Of a stretch of DNA of 40,272 nt, positions 26,742 through 35,728 are shown one piece after another (within the stretch, counting starts at the first letter, position 1; the number at the start of each line of letters is the position of its first letter). Source of the DNA: JBDTCO01 sp039923495. GTDB taxonomy: Bacteria > Myxococcota_A > Polyangia > Palsa-1104. The stretch covers positions 1 through 40,272 of the forward strand of contig JBDTCO010000093.1 in NCBI GenBank assembly GCA_039923495.1. Reading direction: 5' to 3'. The notes under the pieces are model-generated. The model was not told the origin of the DNA. It did no database searches and saw only the letters and a list, made by a program, of their open reading frames with translations. The translations under genes were made by a program, and so were the position numbers.

Positions 26742-28160
26742 ATGCAAGCCGCCGACGTACCGCAGTCCAGCCTCTCGAGTCGCCGGCCCACACCTCCGCA
26801 CAGCCAGGAGGCCGAGGAGTCGGTCATCGGCGGCATCCTCGTGCACGCGCGCGTGTTCTCGGACGTGTCCGAGTTCCTCACGCCGGAGGACCTCTATCAC
26901 CCCGCGCTGAGGGCAATCTACGAGGCGATGCTCGAGCTCGATCGCGCGAGCAAGCCCATCGATGCGCTCACGGTCGCCGAACAGATGCGCGCGGCCGAGA
27001 CGTTCGACAAGCTGCGCGCGTTCGGCGGCGCCGACTACCTCACCGAGCTGATGTCGAAGGTCGTCACCGTCGAGAACATCGGCTATCACGCACGCATCGT
27101 GCGCGGCAAAGCGACCGCGCGACGGCTCGTGCAGTCGGCCACCGAGATCGCCGCGCGCGGCTACGGCGAGTACGGCGAGGTCGACGAGTTCATCGATGAA
27201 GCGCAGCGCGAGATCTTCGAGATCGCGCAGCGCTCGCTCAAGAGCTCCTTCGAGCACATCAAGCCCGTGCTCAAGACCACCATCACCGCGCTCGAGCGTC
27301 GGTACGAACGCAAGCAGGCCATCACCGGCGTGCCGACGAGCTACCACAAGCTCGACGAGATGACGGCCGGCTTCCAGCCTGGCGACCTCATCATCATCGC
27401 GGCGCGTCCATCGATGGGCAAGACGTCGCTCGTCATGAACACCGTGCAGAACGCGTCCACGGAGCACAAGGTGCCCGCGCTCGTGTTCTCGCTCGAGATG
27501 AGCAAGGAGTCGCTGTGCGAGCGCCTCCTTTGCAGCCAGGCCCGCGTCGACTCGCAGAAGCTGCGCGGCGGCTTCCTCGAGACGCGTGACTGGGTGCAGA
27601 TCACGAAGGCGGCGAGCGAGATCTCGGAGGCGCCGATCTACATCGACGACACCGGGTCGCCGACGCTGCTCGAGATCCGCGCCAAGGGCCGTCGCTGGCG
27701 CTCCAACCCCAACATCTTCAAGACGCCCGATCAGCTCGGCATGATCGTCATCGACTACATGCAGCTCATCCAGGGGCGCGCGTCGAAGGACGACAACCGC
27801 CAGCGCGAGATCGCCGAGATCTCGCGCGGCCTCAAGGGCCTCGCCAAGGAGCTGAAGGTGCCGATCATCGCGCTCTCTCAGCTCAACCGCTCGCTCGAGT
27901 CGCGCGCCGACAAGCGCCCCATGATGTCCGACCTCCGCGAGTCCGGCGCCATCGAGCAGGACGCCGACGTCATCGCCTTCATCTATCGCGACGAGGTCTA
28001 CTCGAAGGACCAGTGCAAGGACGAGGACAAGGGCATCGCCGAGATCATCATCGGCAAGCAGCGCAACGGCCCGACGGGCACCGTGCGCCTCGCCTTCCTC
28101 AACCAGTACACTCGCTTCGAGAACCTCGCGCCCGGCCACGGCGGAGGCGGCGAGTACTGA
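26742..28160 (+). CDS. dnaB: Replicative DNA helicase DnaB
   Basis: Hexameric 5'-3' fork helicase. 472 residues, standard length, with no intein. The N-terminal domain (HSQEAEESVIGGIL) binds primase. The RecA-like C-terminal domain has Walker A ARPSMGKTS (near residue 220), the GVPTSYHKLDEMTAGF region before it, VFSLEMSKESLCERLL, Walker B MIVIDYMQLI, and SGAIEQDADVI. The end is Gly-rich (GHGGGGEY). No Shine-Dalgarno or TANNNT site precedes the ATG; an inverted repeat lies there instead. Confidence 0.97.
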   Translation: MQAADVPQSSLSSRRPTPPHSQEAEESVIGGILVHARVFSDVSEFLTPEDLYHPALRAIYEAMLELDRASKPIDALTVAEQMRAAETFDKLRAFGGADYLTELMSKVVTVENIGYHARIVRGKATARRLVQSATEIAARGYGEYGEVDEFIDEAQREIFEIAQRSLKSSFEHIKPVLKTTITALERRYERKQAITGVPTSYHKLDEMTAGFQPGDLIIIAARPSMGKTSLVMNTVQNASTEHKVPALVFSLEMSKESLCERLLCSQARVDSQKLRGGFLETRDWVQITKAASEISEAPIYIDDTGSPTLLEIRAKGRRWRSNPNIFKTPDQLGMIVIDYMQLIQGRASKDDNRQREIAEISRGLKGLAKELKVPIIALSQLNRSLESRADKRPMMSDLRESGAIEQDADVIAFIYRDEVYSKDQCKDEDKGIAEIIIGKQRNGPTGTVRLAFLNQYTRFENLAPGHGGGGEY

Positions 28161-28182
28161 GCGCCCGACACGAGCGCGCGGG

Positions 28183-28803
28183 TCAGAACTTGAGGCTGGT
28201 CTGCTGCGGCTGCAGCGTCGATTCGCCGGCGAGCACGCGCTTGTACTCGTGACGACTGACCGAGACGTAGCGCTCGTTGCCACCGATCTCGACCTGCGGG
28301 CCCTCCTTGATGGCGCGACCCTTGTCGTCGACGCGCAGGACCATCGTCGCCTTCTTGCCGCTGTGGCAGATCGTCTTTATCTCCTCGATGTCGTCGGACC
28401 ACGCGAGGAGGTACTGGCTGCCTTCGAAGAGCTCGCCGCGAAAGTCGGTGCGGAGGCCATACGCGAGCACGGGGACGCGCAGGCGATCGACGACATCGCT
28501 CAGCTCCCACACCTGCGCGCGCGAGAGGAACTGAGCCTCGTCGACGAGCAAGCAGTGGAGGCCACCTTTGTCCTCGATGTCGCGCTGCACGAGCGCGAAC
28601 AGATCGTCCTCGCGCGCGAAGCCCGCGGCCTCGGCCGACAGCCCGATGCGTGAAGCGATGACCCCGGTGCCGACCCGGGTGTCGATGCTGGGTGTGAGGA
28701 GCAGCGTGCGCATCCCACGCTCTCGGTAGTTGTGGGCGCTCTGGAGCAACGTCGTGGTCTTCCCGGCGTTCATCGCGGAGTAATAAAAATAGAGCTTTGC
28801 CAC
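28183..28803 (-). CDS. tdk: Thymidine kinase (type II)
   Basis: Phosphorylates thymidine to dTMP in salvage. 206 residues from a GTG start. The protein begins VAKLYFYYSAMNAGKTTTLL, nearly the E. coli Tdk opening, which fixes the start. AMNAGKT is the P-loop, LLVDEAQFL holds the catalytic Glu, and YGLRTDFRGELFEGSQYLL and IGGNERYVSVSR form the lasso. Only two Cys exist in the protein. The lasso region reads ICHSGKKA and VSVSRHEY where the family usually has more Cys, so the structural zinc site looks degraded. TAGCAT lies 8 nt upstream. It converges on dnaB with 22 bp between. Confidence 0.95.
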   Translation of the reverse strand: MAKLYFYYSAMNAGKTTTLLQSAHNYRERGMRTLLLTPSIDTRVGTGVIASRIGLSAEAAGFAREDDLFALVQRDIEDKGGLHCLLVDEAQFLSRAQVWELSDVVDRLRVPVLAYGLRTDFRGELFEGSQYLLAWSDDIEEIKTICHSGKKATMVLRVDDKGRAIKEGPQVEIGGNERYVSVSRHEYKRVLAGESTLQPQQTSLKF

Positions 28804-28811
28804 GGCGCGCG

Positions 28812-28817
28812 ATGCTA
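28812..28817 (-). promoter_or_regulatory. -10-like TAGCAT 8 nt before tdk
   Basis: On the minus strand TAGCAT precedes the GTG start by 8 nt (GCGCGCC between), with no Shine-Dalgarno site. Candidate leaderless promoter. Confidence 0.42.
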
Positions 28818-29021
28818 GCAGAGCATCGTCAAAGGATGCTCGTGACGTTGTGGAGTGGAAGCGCACGACCTCACGCTCGGTCAGGTCGCGTGACTTCAGC
28901 GTACCGGTTCGGTAACGCGAGCGGCGGCCGGGAGGTGGGCATCGAGCTGCCCTTCGGCGGCGGCACGTCCAGGCGCGGACCGCGCCGACGCCTCACTCGC
29001 GGCATTAAGTCACACTGTCAC

Positions 29022-29062
29022 CGAGGAACGCGCTCGACATCACGTTTCAGATCGAGGAACGC
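29022..29062. repeat. Direct repeat upstream of the kinase operon
   Basis: Two exact copies of CGAGGAACGC at 29022-29031 and 29053-29062, 31 bp apart, about three helical turns. The second ends 51 bp before the kinase ATG. This is operator-like spacing, or GGAAC elements of an ECF-type -35; neither is proven. Confidence 0.4.
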
Positions 29063-29113
29063 ACTTTGCAGTCTTGAACGAACCTGCCCTCCCCTGCGAC
29101 CCTGGGCATTCCA

Positions 29114-30433
29114 ATGAGTGAGCCGACCCACCTTTCTGCGAGCGACAGTCCTGCCAGCCGTCCTAATCGACGCACGCGCCTGTATGGCGTCGCGCAGCCG
29201 CAGGACGACGCAGGTCATCTGCCGCCGGGAACACACGCAGGCGACTACGTGATCGAGCGCCACCTCGCCGACGGCGGGATGGCGTCCGTGTATCACGCGA
29301 CGCACCCGCTCATCGGCAAGCAGGCAGCGGTCAAGGTGCTGAGCTCCGCGCTCGCGCACAGCGACATCATGATCGGCCGCTTCCTGCGCGAGGCGCGCGC
29401 GGTCAACCAGATCCGGCACCAGAACATCGTCGACATCTTCGCGTTCGGGCAGCTCGCCGATGGGCGGCACTACTTCGTCATGGAGAAGCTCGAGGGCGAG
29501 ACGCTCCTCGATCGCATGGAGCGCGGGCCGCTGCTGCTCGCCGAGACCGTCGACATCCTCGTGCAGGTCGCCGAGGCGCTAGAGGCCGCGCACGCCCACC
29601 AGATCGCGCACCTCGATCTCAAGCCCGAGAACGTGTTCCTCGTGCCGGGACGTGGCGGCAAGCCCATCGTGAAGCTGCTCGACTTCGGCATCGCGAAGCT
29701 GCTCAGCGGCGAGCAGGGCGAGTCGAGCGGCGACTTCTGTGGCACGCCCGACTATGCATCGCCCGAGCAGGCGCGCGTGCTCGGCTCGATCGATCACCGC
29801 AGCGACGTGTACTCGTTCGGCGTGGTCGCGTACGAGCTGCTCGTCGGGCGTCGTCCCTTCGAGGCCGCCACGCCGCTCGCGACGCTGTTCAAGCACATGT
29901 CCGAGGAGGCGCCGCGGCCGAGCTCCATCGTGCCGACGCTGCTGCCGGAGCTCGACACGCTGCTCGTCGAGATGCTGTCGAAGGCGCCGGAGAACCGCCC
30001 GACGATGACCGAGATCGTGGCGCGCCTGCTCGCCGCGTGTCCGCCCACGCCTACCTTCTTGTCCGAGTCGCAGCTCCTCGTGCTGGCGGAAGCCTCGGGC
30101 CCGATCACGCTCGATGTCTCGCCCCTGTCGTCCCGGTCGCGACTCGACGCGAGGATGCTGTACGCCGGTCTCGGCGTCGCGCTGCTGCTCGTCGGCGCGG
30201 GCTTCGCGTTCCATCGCGCGCCCGCGCCGGTGGTCGCGGCCGCCGCGCCAGTGGTCGCGGCCGTCGCGCCGGTGGTGGTCACCGCGCCCTTCGCTGCCGT
30301 GCCGCTGGTCGAGACACCGGTCGCGAGGCCCGTCGCGCATCGCGGTCATCGCGCGACCACCCTCTTCGTGCCGGCCGCCGTGCGCGCGCAAGGCGCCGAC
30401 TACGTCCTCGACTACGCAGGGAAGCACCGTTGA
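29114..30433 (+). CDS. Membrane-anchored Ser/Thr protein kinase, non-RD type
   Basis: 439 residues. Kinase domain about 45-310 with Gly loop LADGGMASVY, Lys74, catalytic HLDLKPEN (166-173), DFG at 190-192 and activation segment GTPDYASPEQ. The HRD Arg is Leu167, so it is a non-RD kinase, which usually means no activation-loop phosphorylation is needed. A single membrane helix (about 349-366, MLYAGLGVALLLVGAGFAF) is followed by a low-complexity Ala/Pro/Val stretch and a short C-terminal extracytoplasmic part. It is translationally coupled to the next gene: its TGA overlaps the TTG start (TTGA). It heads a kinase/TPR/two-lipoprotein operon. Confidence 0.93.
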   Translation: MSEPTHLSASDSPASRPNRRTRLYGVAQPQDDAGHLPPGTHAGDYVIERHLADGGMASVYHATHPLIGKQAAVKVLSSALAHSDIMIGRFLREARAVNQIRHQNIVDIFAFGQLADGRHYFVMEKLEGETLLDRMERGPLLLAETVDILVQVAEALEAAHAHQIAHLDLKPENVFLVPGRGGKPIVKLLDFGIAKLLSGEQGESSGDFCGTPDYASPEQARVLGSIDHRSDVYSFGVVAYELLVGRRPFEAATPLATLFKHMSEEAPRPSSIVPTLLPELDTLLVEMLSKAPENRPTMTEIVARLLAACPPTPTFLSESQLLVLAEASGPITLDVSPLSSRSRLDARMLYAGLGVALLLVGAGFAFHRAPAPVVAAAAPVVAAVAPVVVTAPFAAVPLVETPVARPVAHRGHRATTLFVPAAVRAQGADYVLDYAGKHR

Positions 30434-31149
30434 AGATCCTCGGCATCACAGTTGCGTTCGCTCTCTGCCTCCAGGTCTCGCTCGTCCACGCGCAGGAGCA
30501 GCCGAGCGCGCGCCAGCTCTACGACCGCGGGATCGCGCACTACAAAATGGGCGAGTTCGAGGACGCCATCGCCGACTTCAAGTCTGCGTACGCGATCGAG
30601 CCGTCGGACGTGCTGCTGTTCAATCTGGCGCAGGCGCATCGTCAGCTGGGTGACGGCAAGCGCGCGCTGTTCTTCTACCGCGAGTTCGTTCGGCAAGCGC
30701 AGCCATCGCCCGCGCGCACCGACGCCGAGAACATGGTCGCCGAGCTCGAGGCGCAGCAACCTCACCGCGCGCCGGCTCCGCGCGTGGTGGTGGAGACGGC
30801 GCCCGCGGCGCCGCTCCAGGTGCGCGAGCATGGCCTCGATCGACGCGGCGCGATCACGCTCGTCGCCTCCACCGCGGCGCTCGGCACCGCGCTCGTGCTC
30901 GGCGGTGTCGGCCTCTCCGTTCACGCGGAGCACGTGTCGGACTCCCTGCAAGGCGTTCCTATCGGCACGCAATGGAACGCCACGTATCGCTCGCGCTTCG
31001 ACGACGGCCGCAACTCCACGAACGCGGCCATCGCGATGTACGTCATCGGCGGCAGCGCGATCGCTGCGAGCATCATCTCGGCCGTGATCTGTCGCCATGT
31101 TCTCGCGCGAAGCACGCGGTATGCAGGCGACCTCTCATGGCACTTCTGA
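30430..31149 (+). CDS. Exported TPR protein with C-terminal membrane helices
   Basis: 239 residues starting with TTG inside TTGA. N-terminal signal KILGITVAFALCLQVSLVHA-QEQ, then TPR repeats (ARQLYDRGIAHYKMGEFEDA, FNLAQAHRQLGDGKRALFFY) of the kind common in myxobacterial outer-layer proteins. A Pro/Val linker and two hydrophobic segments (ITLVASTAALGTALVLGGVGL and IAMYVIGGSAIAASIISAVI) follow near the end. The choice of TTG rests on the signal peptide beginning exactly there and on the overlap with the kinase stop. It overlaps the next lipoprotein gene by 13 bp. It may be a scaffold for the kinase's extracytoplasmic side (inference). Confidence 0.8.
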   Translation: MKILGITVAFALCLQVSLVHAQEQPSARQLYDRGIAHYKMGEFEDAIADFKSAYAIEPSDVLLFNLAQAHRQLGDGKRALFFYREFVRQAQPSPARTDAENMVAELEAQQPHRAPAPRVVVETAPAAPLQVREHGLDRRGAITLVASTAALGTALVLGGVGLSVHAEHVSDSLQGVPIGTQWNATYRSRFDDGRNSTNAAIAMYVIGGSAIAASIISAVICRHVLARSTRYAGDLSWHF

Positions 31150-31658
31150 GGTGGTGTTCGATCCTGCTCCTCGCGGGGTGCTTCTCGCCTGGGCTCGACG
31201 GCAAGTTCTCATGCGCCTCGGATGGCACGTGCCCGCCGGGCCTCTCGTGCATCGCAGGGCTGTGCGGCGACGACGCGGGTCCTACGGCCGACGCCTCCAC
31301 GGTGGCCGATGCCGCCAGGCCCACCGATTCCGGACAGCTCCCTGTGGCCGACGCGGCCATCGCGAAGACCGACGCGAGCTCATCGTGTCAGCCCGCATCG
31401 TGCGCGCAGGGGGCATGCGGAAACGAGTCCGATGGCTGCGGCGGGACGCTCATATGCGGCGACTGCCCGAGCGGCCAGGTGTGCGGCGGAGTCTCGCCGA
31501 ATGTGTGCAACGCCGATCCGCCTTGTGTGCCCACCACGTGCCAGGCATTGAAGGCGCACTGTGGATCGGTCTCCGATGGTTGCGGCAAGGTGCTCGACTG
31601 CGGCGTGTGCCCCAACGGCAAGAGCTGCGGCGAGAAAAAGCCGAACATGTGCGGCTGA
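31137..31658 (+). CDS. Cys-rich lipoprotein 1
   Basis: 173 residues. Lipobox LLAGC at Cys15, then FSPGLDGKFSCASDGTCPPG and LSCIAGLCGDDAG, a Cys module frequent in myxobacterial lipoproteins. A low-complexity Ala/Asp linker follows, and then two further Cys blocks of the form CQPASCAQGACG..SDGCGGTLICGDC.SGQVCG and C.PTTCQALKAHCG..SDGCGKVLDCGVCPNGKSCG. The Cys in pairs suggest disulfides and a surface location. It overlaps the TPR gene by 13 bp and has a close paralogue directly downstream. Confidence 0.85.
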   Translation: MALLRWCSILLLAGCFSPGLDGKFSCASDGTCPPGLSCIAGLCGDDAGPTADASTVADAARPTDSGQLPVADAAIAKTDASSSCQPASCAQGACGNESDGCGGTLICGDCPSGQVCGGVSPNVCNADPPCVPTTCQALKAHCGSVSDGCGKVLDCGVCPNGKSCGEKKPNMCG

Positions 31659-31722
31659 CTGCATCCCCGACCGGCATGAGAGAATCCTCTCCTCGGTCTT
31701 CATCCGCAGAAGGAAACCTCGC

Positions 31723-32211
31723 ATGGCACGTCTGAAATGGTTCGTGGTCCTGATGCTGGCCGGTTGCTACGCCCCCGGGCTCGACGGGAAGTTCGCATGC
31801 GGCGTCGACGGCAGCTGTCCGCCGGGCCTCTCGTGCATCGCTGGCGCCTGCGGTGGTGCCGCCGATCTCGGGACCGAGGTGGACGCGGGCCGGAAGGCCG
31901 ATGCATCGATGTCGCCCCCTGCGGACCTGCGCGCCTCGTGTCAGCCCGCATCGTGCTCGCAGGGCGCGTGCGGGACGCTCGTCGACGGCTGCGGCAGTAG
32001 CATCAACTGTGGCACGTGCCCGAACGGCCAGGTTTGCGGCGCGCACATGCCGAACGTCTGCAACATGGGGCCGCCCTGCATGCCCGCGACGTGCCAGAAG
32101 CTGAAGGCAGACTGTGGCACGCTCTCCGACGGGTGCTCGATGCTGCTCACCTGCGGCACGTGCGACAGCGACCAGACGTGCGGCGCGAAGATGCCCAACA
32201 AGTGCGACTGA
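31723..32211 (+). CDS. Cys-rich lipoprotein 2, tandem paralogue of lipoprotein 1
   Basis: 162 residues with the same plan: lipobox MLAGC, YAPGLDGKFACGVDGSCPPG, LSCIAGACGG, a short Ala/Asp linker, then CQPASCSQGACGTLVDGCG and C.PATCQKLKADCGTLSDGCS blocks ending in CGAKMPNKCD. Cys positions match lipoprotein 1; the linker does not. This points to gene duplication with a free linker. AGAAGGAAACC lies near the ATG and is a usable ribosome site. The stop TGA is followed 8 bp later by the deoC promoter, marking the end of this operon. Confidence 0.85.
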   Translation: MARLKWFVVLMLAGCYAPGLDGKFACGVDGSCPPGLSCIAGACGGAADLGTEVDAGRKADASMSPPADLRASCQPASCSQGACGTLVDGCGSSINCGTCPNGQVCGAHMPNVCNMGPPCMPATCQKLKADCGTLSDGCSMLLTCGTCDSDQTCGAKMPNKCD

Positions 32212-32218
32212 CGCATCC

Positions 32219-32247
32219 TTGACCCCGTCGGAGGGCCCCCCTACTCT
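32219..32247 (+). promoter_or_regulatory. Promoter of the nucleoside catabolism operon
   Basis: TTGACC (32219-32224), 17-bp spacer, TACTCT (32242-32247). The expected transcription start near 32254 is about 4 nt before the deoC ATG, so the mRNA would be essentially leaderless. No repressor operator is obvious. Confidence 0.6.
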
Positions 32248-32257
32248 CTCCGCCGAT

Positions 32258-33199
32258 ATGTCCGAAGACCTCGACGCGCTCGCCGACCTGATCGCCAGCC
32301 GTGTGCGTGCCCGCATGCAGGGCACCTCTCTCCCCGTCATCGCCAAGGAAGGGGTCGGCGAGTCCGCGAACCGGCCTCTTCGCGAGGTCGAGTGCAACGA
32401 CGAGCCGACCGCCGAGAACTGCAACGGCTGCGGCATGTGCGCGTCTCGCAGGCCGTGGAGCGTGCGCGCCATCGCCAGCGAGGGCGCGTGCCGCGTCGGC
32501 GCGGGCGTCGACGTCGGCAAGGTCGACGTCCGCATGGCCGGTATGATCGATCACACGCTGCTCAAGGCCGACGCCACCGCGGCCGACGTGAAGAAGCTCT
32601 GCGAGGAGGCGCGCAAGTTCTGCTTCGCGTCGGTATGCGTGAACTCCACGAACGTCGGCAAGGCGCGCGCGTTCCTCGATGGCTCCGGCGTCATGGTGTG
32701 CGCGGTCGTCGGCTTCCCGCTCGGGGCGATGTCGCCGACGGCGAAGGCCTTCGAGGCGCGCGAGGCGGTGCGCCAGGGCGCCTCCGAGATCGACATGGTG
32801 ATCAACCTCGGCGCGCTCAAGAGCCGCGACTACCAGCTCGTCGAGGACGACATCCGCAAGGTCGTGCAGGCGTCGCGGCCGGCGAAGGTGAAGGTCATCC
32901 TCGAGACGGGCTCGCTCAACCAGGAAGAGAAGATCATCGGCATCACGCTCTCGAAGATCGCGGGCGCGGCCTTCGTGAAGACGTCGACGGGCTTCGGTCC
33001 GGGCGGCGCCACCGTCGAGGATATCGCGCTGATGCGCCGCCTCGTCGGCGACGAGATGGGCGTCAAGGCCTCCGGCGGCGTCCGCACCAAAGAGGACGCC
33101 GAGAAGATGAAGCAGGCTGGCGCGAACCGGATCGGCGCCTCGGCGTCGGTGTCGATCATCGGCGCCGCCGACGCCAAGACGCAGGCGAAGGGATACTAG
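32258..33199 (+). CDS. deoC: Deoxyribose-phosphate aldolase with N-terminal helix and CxxCxxC extension
   Basis: Cleaves 2-deoxyribose-5-phosphate to glyceraldehyde-3-phosphate and acetaldehyde. The aldolase core runs from about residue 95 (MIDHTLLK) to 313. It has Asp179 in EIDMVIN, Schiff-base Lys241 in FVKTSTGFGPGG and Lys270 in VKASGGVRT, so it should be active. It is 313 residues instead of about 220 because of a 92-residue N-terminal extension. That extension has an amphipathic helix (1-20, MSEDLDALADLIASRVRARM), a linker, then Cys46, Cys55, Cys58, Cys61 (NCNGCGMCAS) and Cys78. The C-x2-C-x2-C could hold a metal or Fe-S centre. It is first in the operon, 2 bp before deoB. Confidence 0.94.
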   Translation: MSEDLDALADLIASRVRARMQGTSLPVIAKEGVGESANRPLREVECNDEPTAENCNGCGMCASRRPWSVRAIASEGACRVGAGVDVGKVDVRMAGMIDHTLLKADATAADVKKLCEEARKFCFASVCVNSTNVGKARAFLDGSGVMVCAVVGFPLGAMSPTAKAFEAREAVRQGASEIDMVINLGALKSRDYQLVEDDIRKVVQASRPAKVKVILETGSLNQEEKIIGITLSKIAGAAFVKTSTGFGPGGATVEDIALMRRLVGDEMGVKASGGVRTKEDAEKMKQAGANRIGASASVSIIGAADAKTQAKGY

Positions 33200-33201
33200 T
33201 C

Positions 33202-34400
33202 ATGGCCGTAAAGATCGACCGAGTCCTCCTCGTCGTGCTCGACAGCTGCGGCTGCGGCGAGCTGCCCGACGCCAAGAAGTACGGCGACGAGGGCGCGAAC
33301 ACGCTCGGCAACATGTCCATCAAGGTCGGCGGCATGACGCTGCCCAACCTCATGGCGTACGGCCTCGGGCACCTCACGACGATCCTCGGCGTGCCGCCCG
33401 TCGCTGCGCCGAAGGGCGCGTTCGGCAAGATGCGTGAAGCGTCCGCCGGCAAGGACACCACGACGGGTCACTGGGAGATGGCGGGCCTGCAGGTCGACAA
33501 GGCCTTCCCGACGTTCCCCGGAGGCTTCCCTTTGCCGATGATGGAGGCGTTCTCGAAGGAGATCGGCCGCGGCATCCTCGGCAACGTGCCCGCATCGGGC
33601 ACCACGATCCTCGACGAACTGGGCGATGAGCACGTGCGCACGGGCTCCATCATCGTCTACACGTCCGGCGACAGCGTGTTCCAGGTAGCCGCGCACGAGG
33701 ACGTCGTGCCGCTCGACGAGCTCTATCGCATCTGCGAGATCGCGCGCCGCTACTGCGATGACCTCCCCATCGCGCGCGTCATCGCGCGTCCGTTCGTCGG
33801 CACGTCCGGTCACTGGAAGCGCACGTACAACCGTCGCGACTTCTCGATGCCGCCGGCCGCGCCCACGGTGCTCGACGCCATCACCAAGGCGGGCCTGCCC
33901 GTCGTCGGCGTCGGCAAGATCTGGGACATCTTCGCGGGCCAGGGCGTCACCGAGAACGTCCACTCGGAGGGCAACCGCGATGGGCTCGAGCAGACGCTCG
34001 CCGTGATGGACCGCACGCCCAAGGGCCTCGTGTTCCTCAACCTCGTCGACTTCGACATGCTCTACGGGCACCGCCGTGATCCCGAGGGCTACTACAAGGC
34101 GCTGCAGGAGTTCGACGAGTACCTGCCGAAGCTCGTCGCCAAGCTCGGGCCGAACGACCTCATGCTGATCACCGCAGATCATGGCAACGATCCGACGTAC
34201 CGCGGCACCGATCACACGCGCGAGTACGTGCCGATCCTCGCGATCGACTCCGGCAAGACAGGCAGCGCGACCGCTGCGGCGGGCCGCGATCTCGGCACGC
34301 GGCTCGGCTTCTACGACATCGGTCAGACGATCGCCGATGGCTTCGGCCTTGCGCCATGGCCGCGCGGCCAGAGCATCCTGTCGTCACTCTCGGCACGCGC

Positions 34401-34404
<4 letters not shown>
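33202..34404 (+). CDS. deoB: Phosphopentomutase
   Basis: Interconverts (deoxy)ribose-1-phosphate and (deoxy)ribose-5-phosphate, feeding DeoC. 400 residues, normal length. This is an alkaline-phosphatase superfamily member with metal ligands visible in VVLDSCGCGELPDA near the N-terminus, TADHGNDPTYRGTDHTRE near the C-terminus, and the substrate segment AGKDTTTGHWEM. Its ATG is 2 bp after the deoC stop, and its TGA overlaps the TTG start of the next gene, so translation is coupled on both sides. Confidence 0.97.
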
Positions 34405-35726
<1,322 letters not shown>

Positions 35727-35728
35727 CC

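Larger units (their letters stand above)
28804..29113. other. 310-bp intergenic region between divergent tdk and the kinase gene
   Basis: No open frame here is supported as a gene. It contains the tdk -10-like site near its left end. On the right it holds a 10-bp direct repeat, CGAGGAACGC, at 29022-29031 and 29053-29062 (31 bp apart). No terminator and no RNA gene were recognised. Confidence 0.6.

Noticed and set aside
26178..28283. 701-codon open frame on the minus strand opposite dnaB and the Cys-rich gene
   Set aside because: dnaB is certain on the other strand. The antisense product is low-complexity and mirrors the codon bias and the 60-bp repeat.
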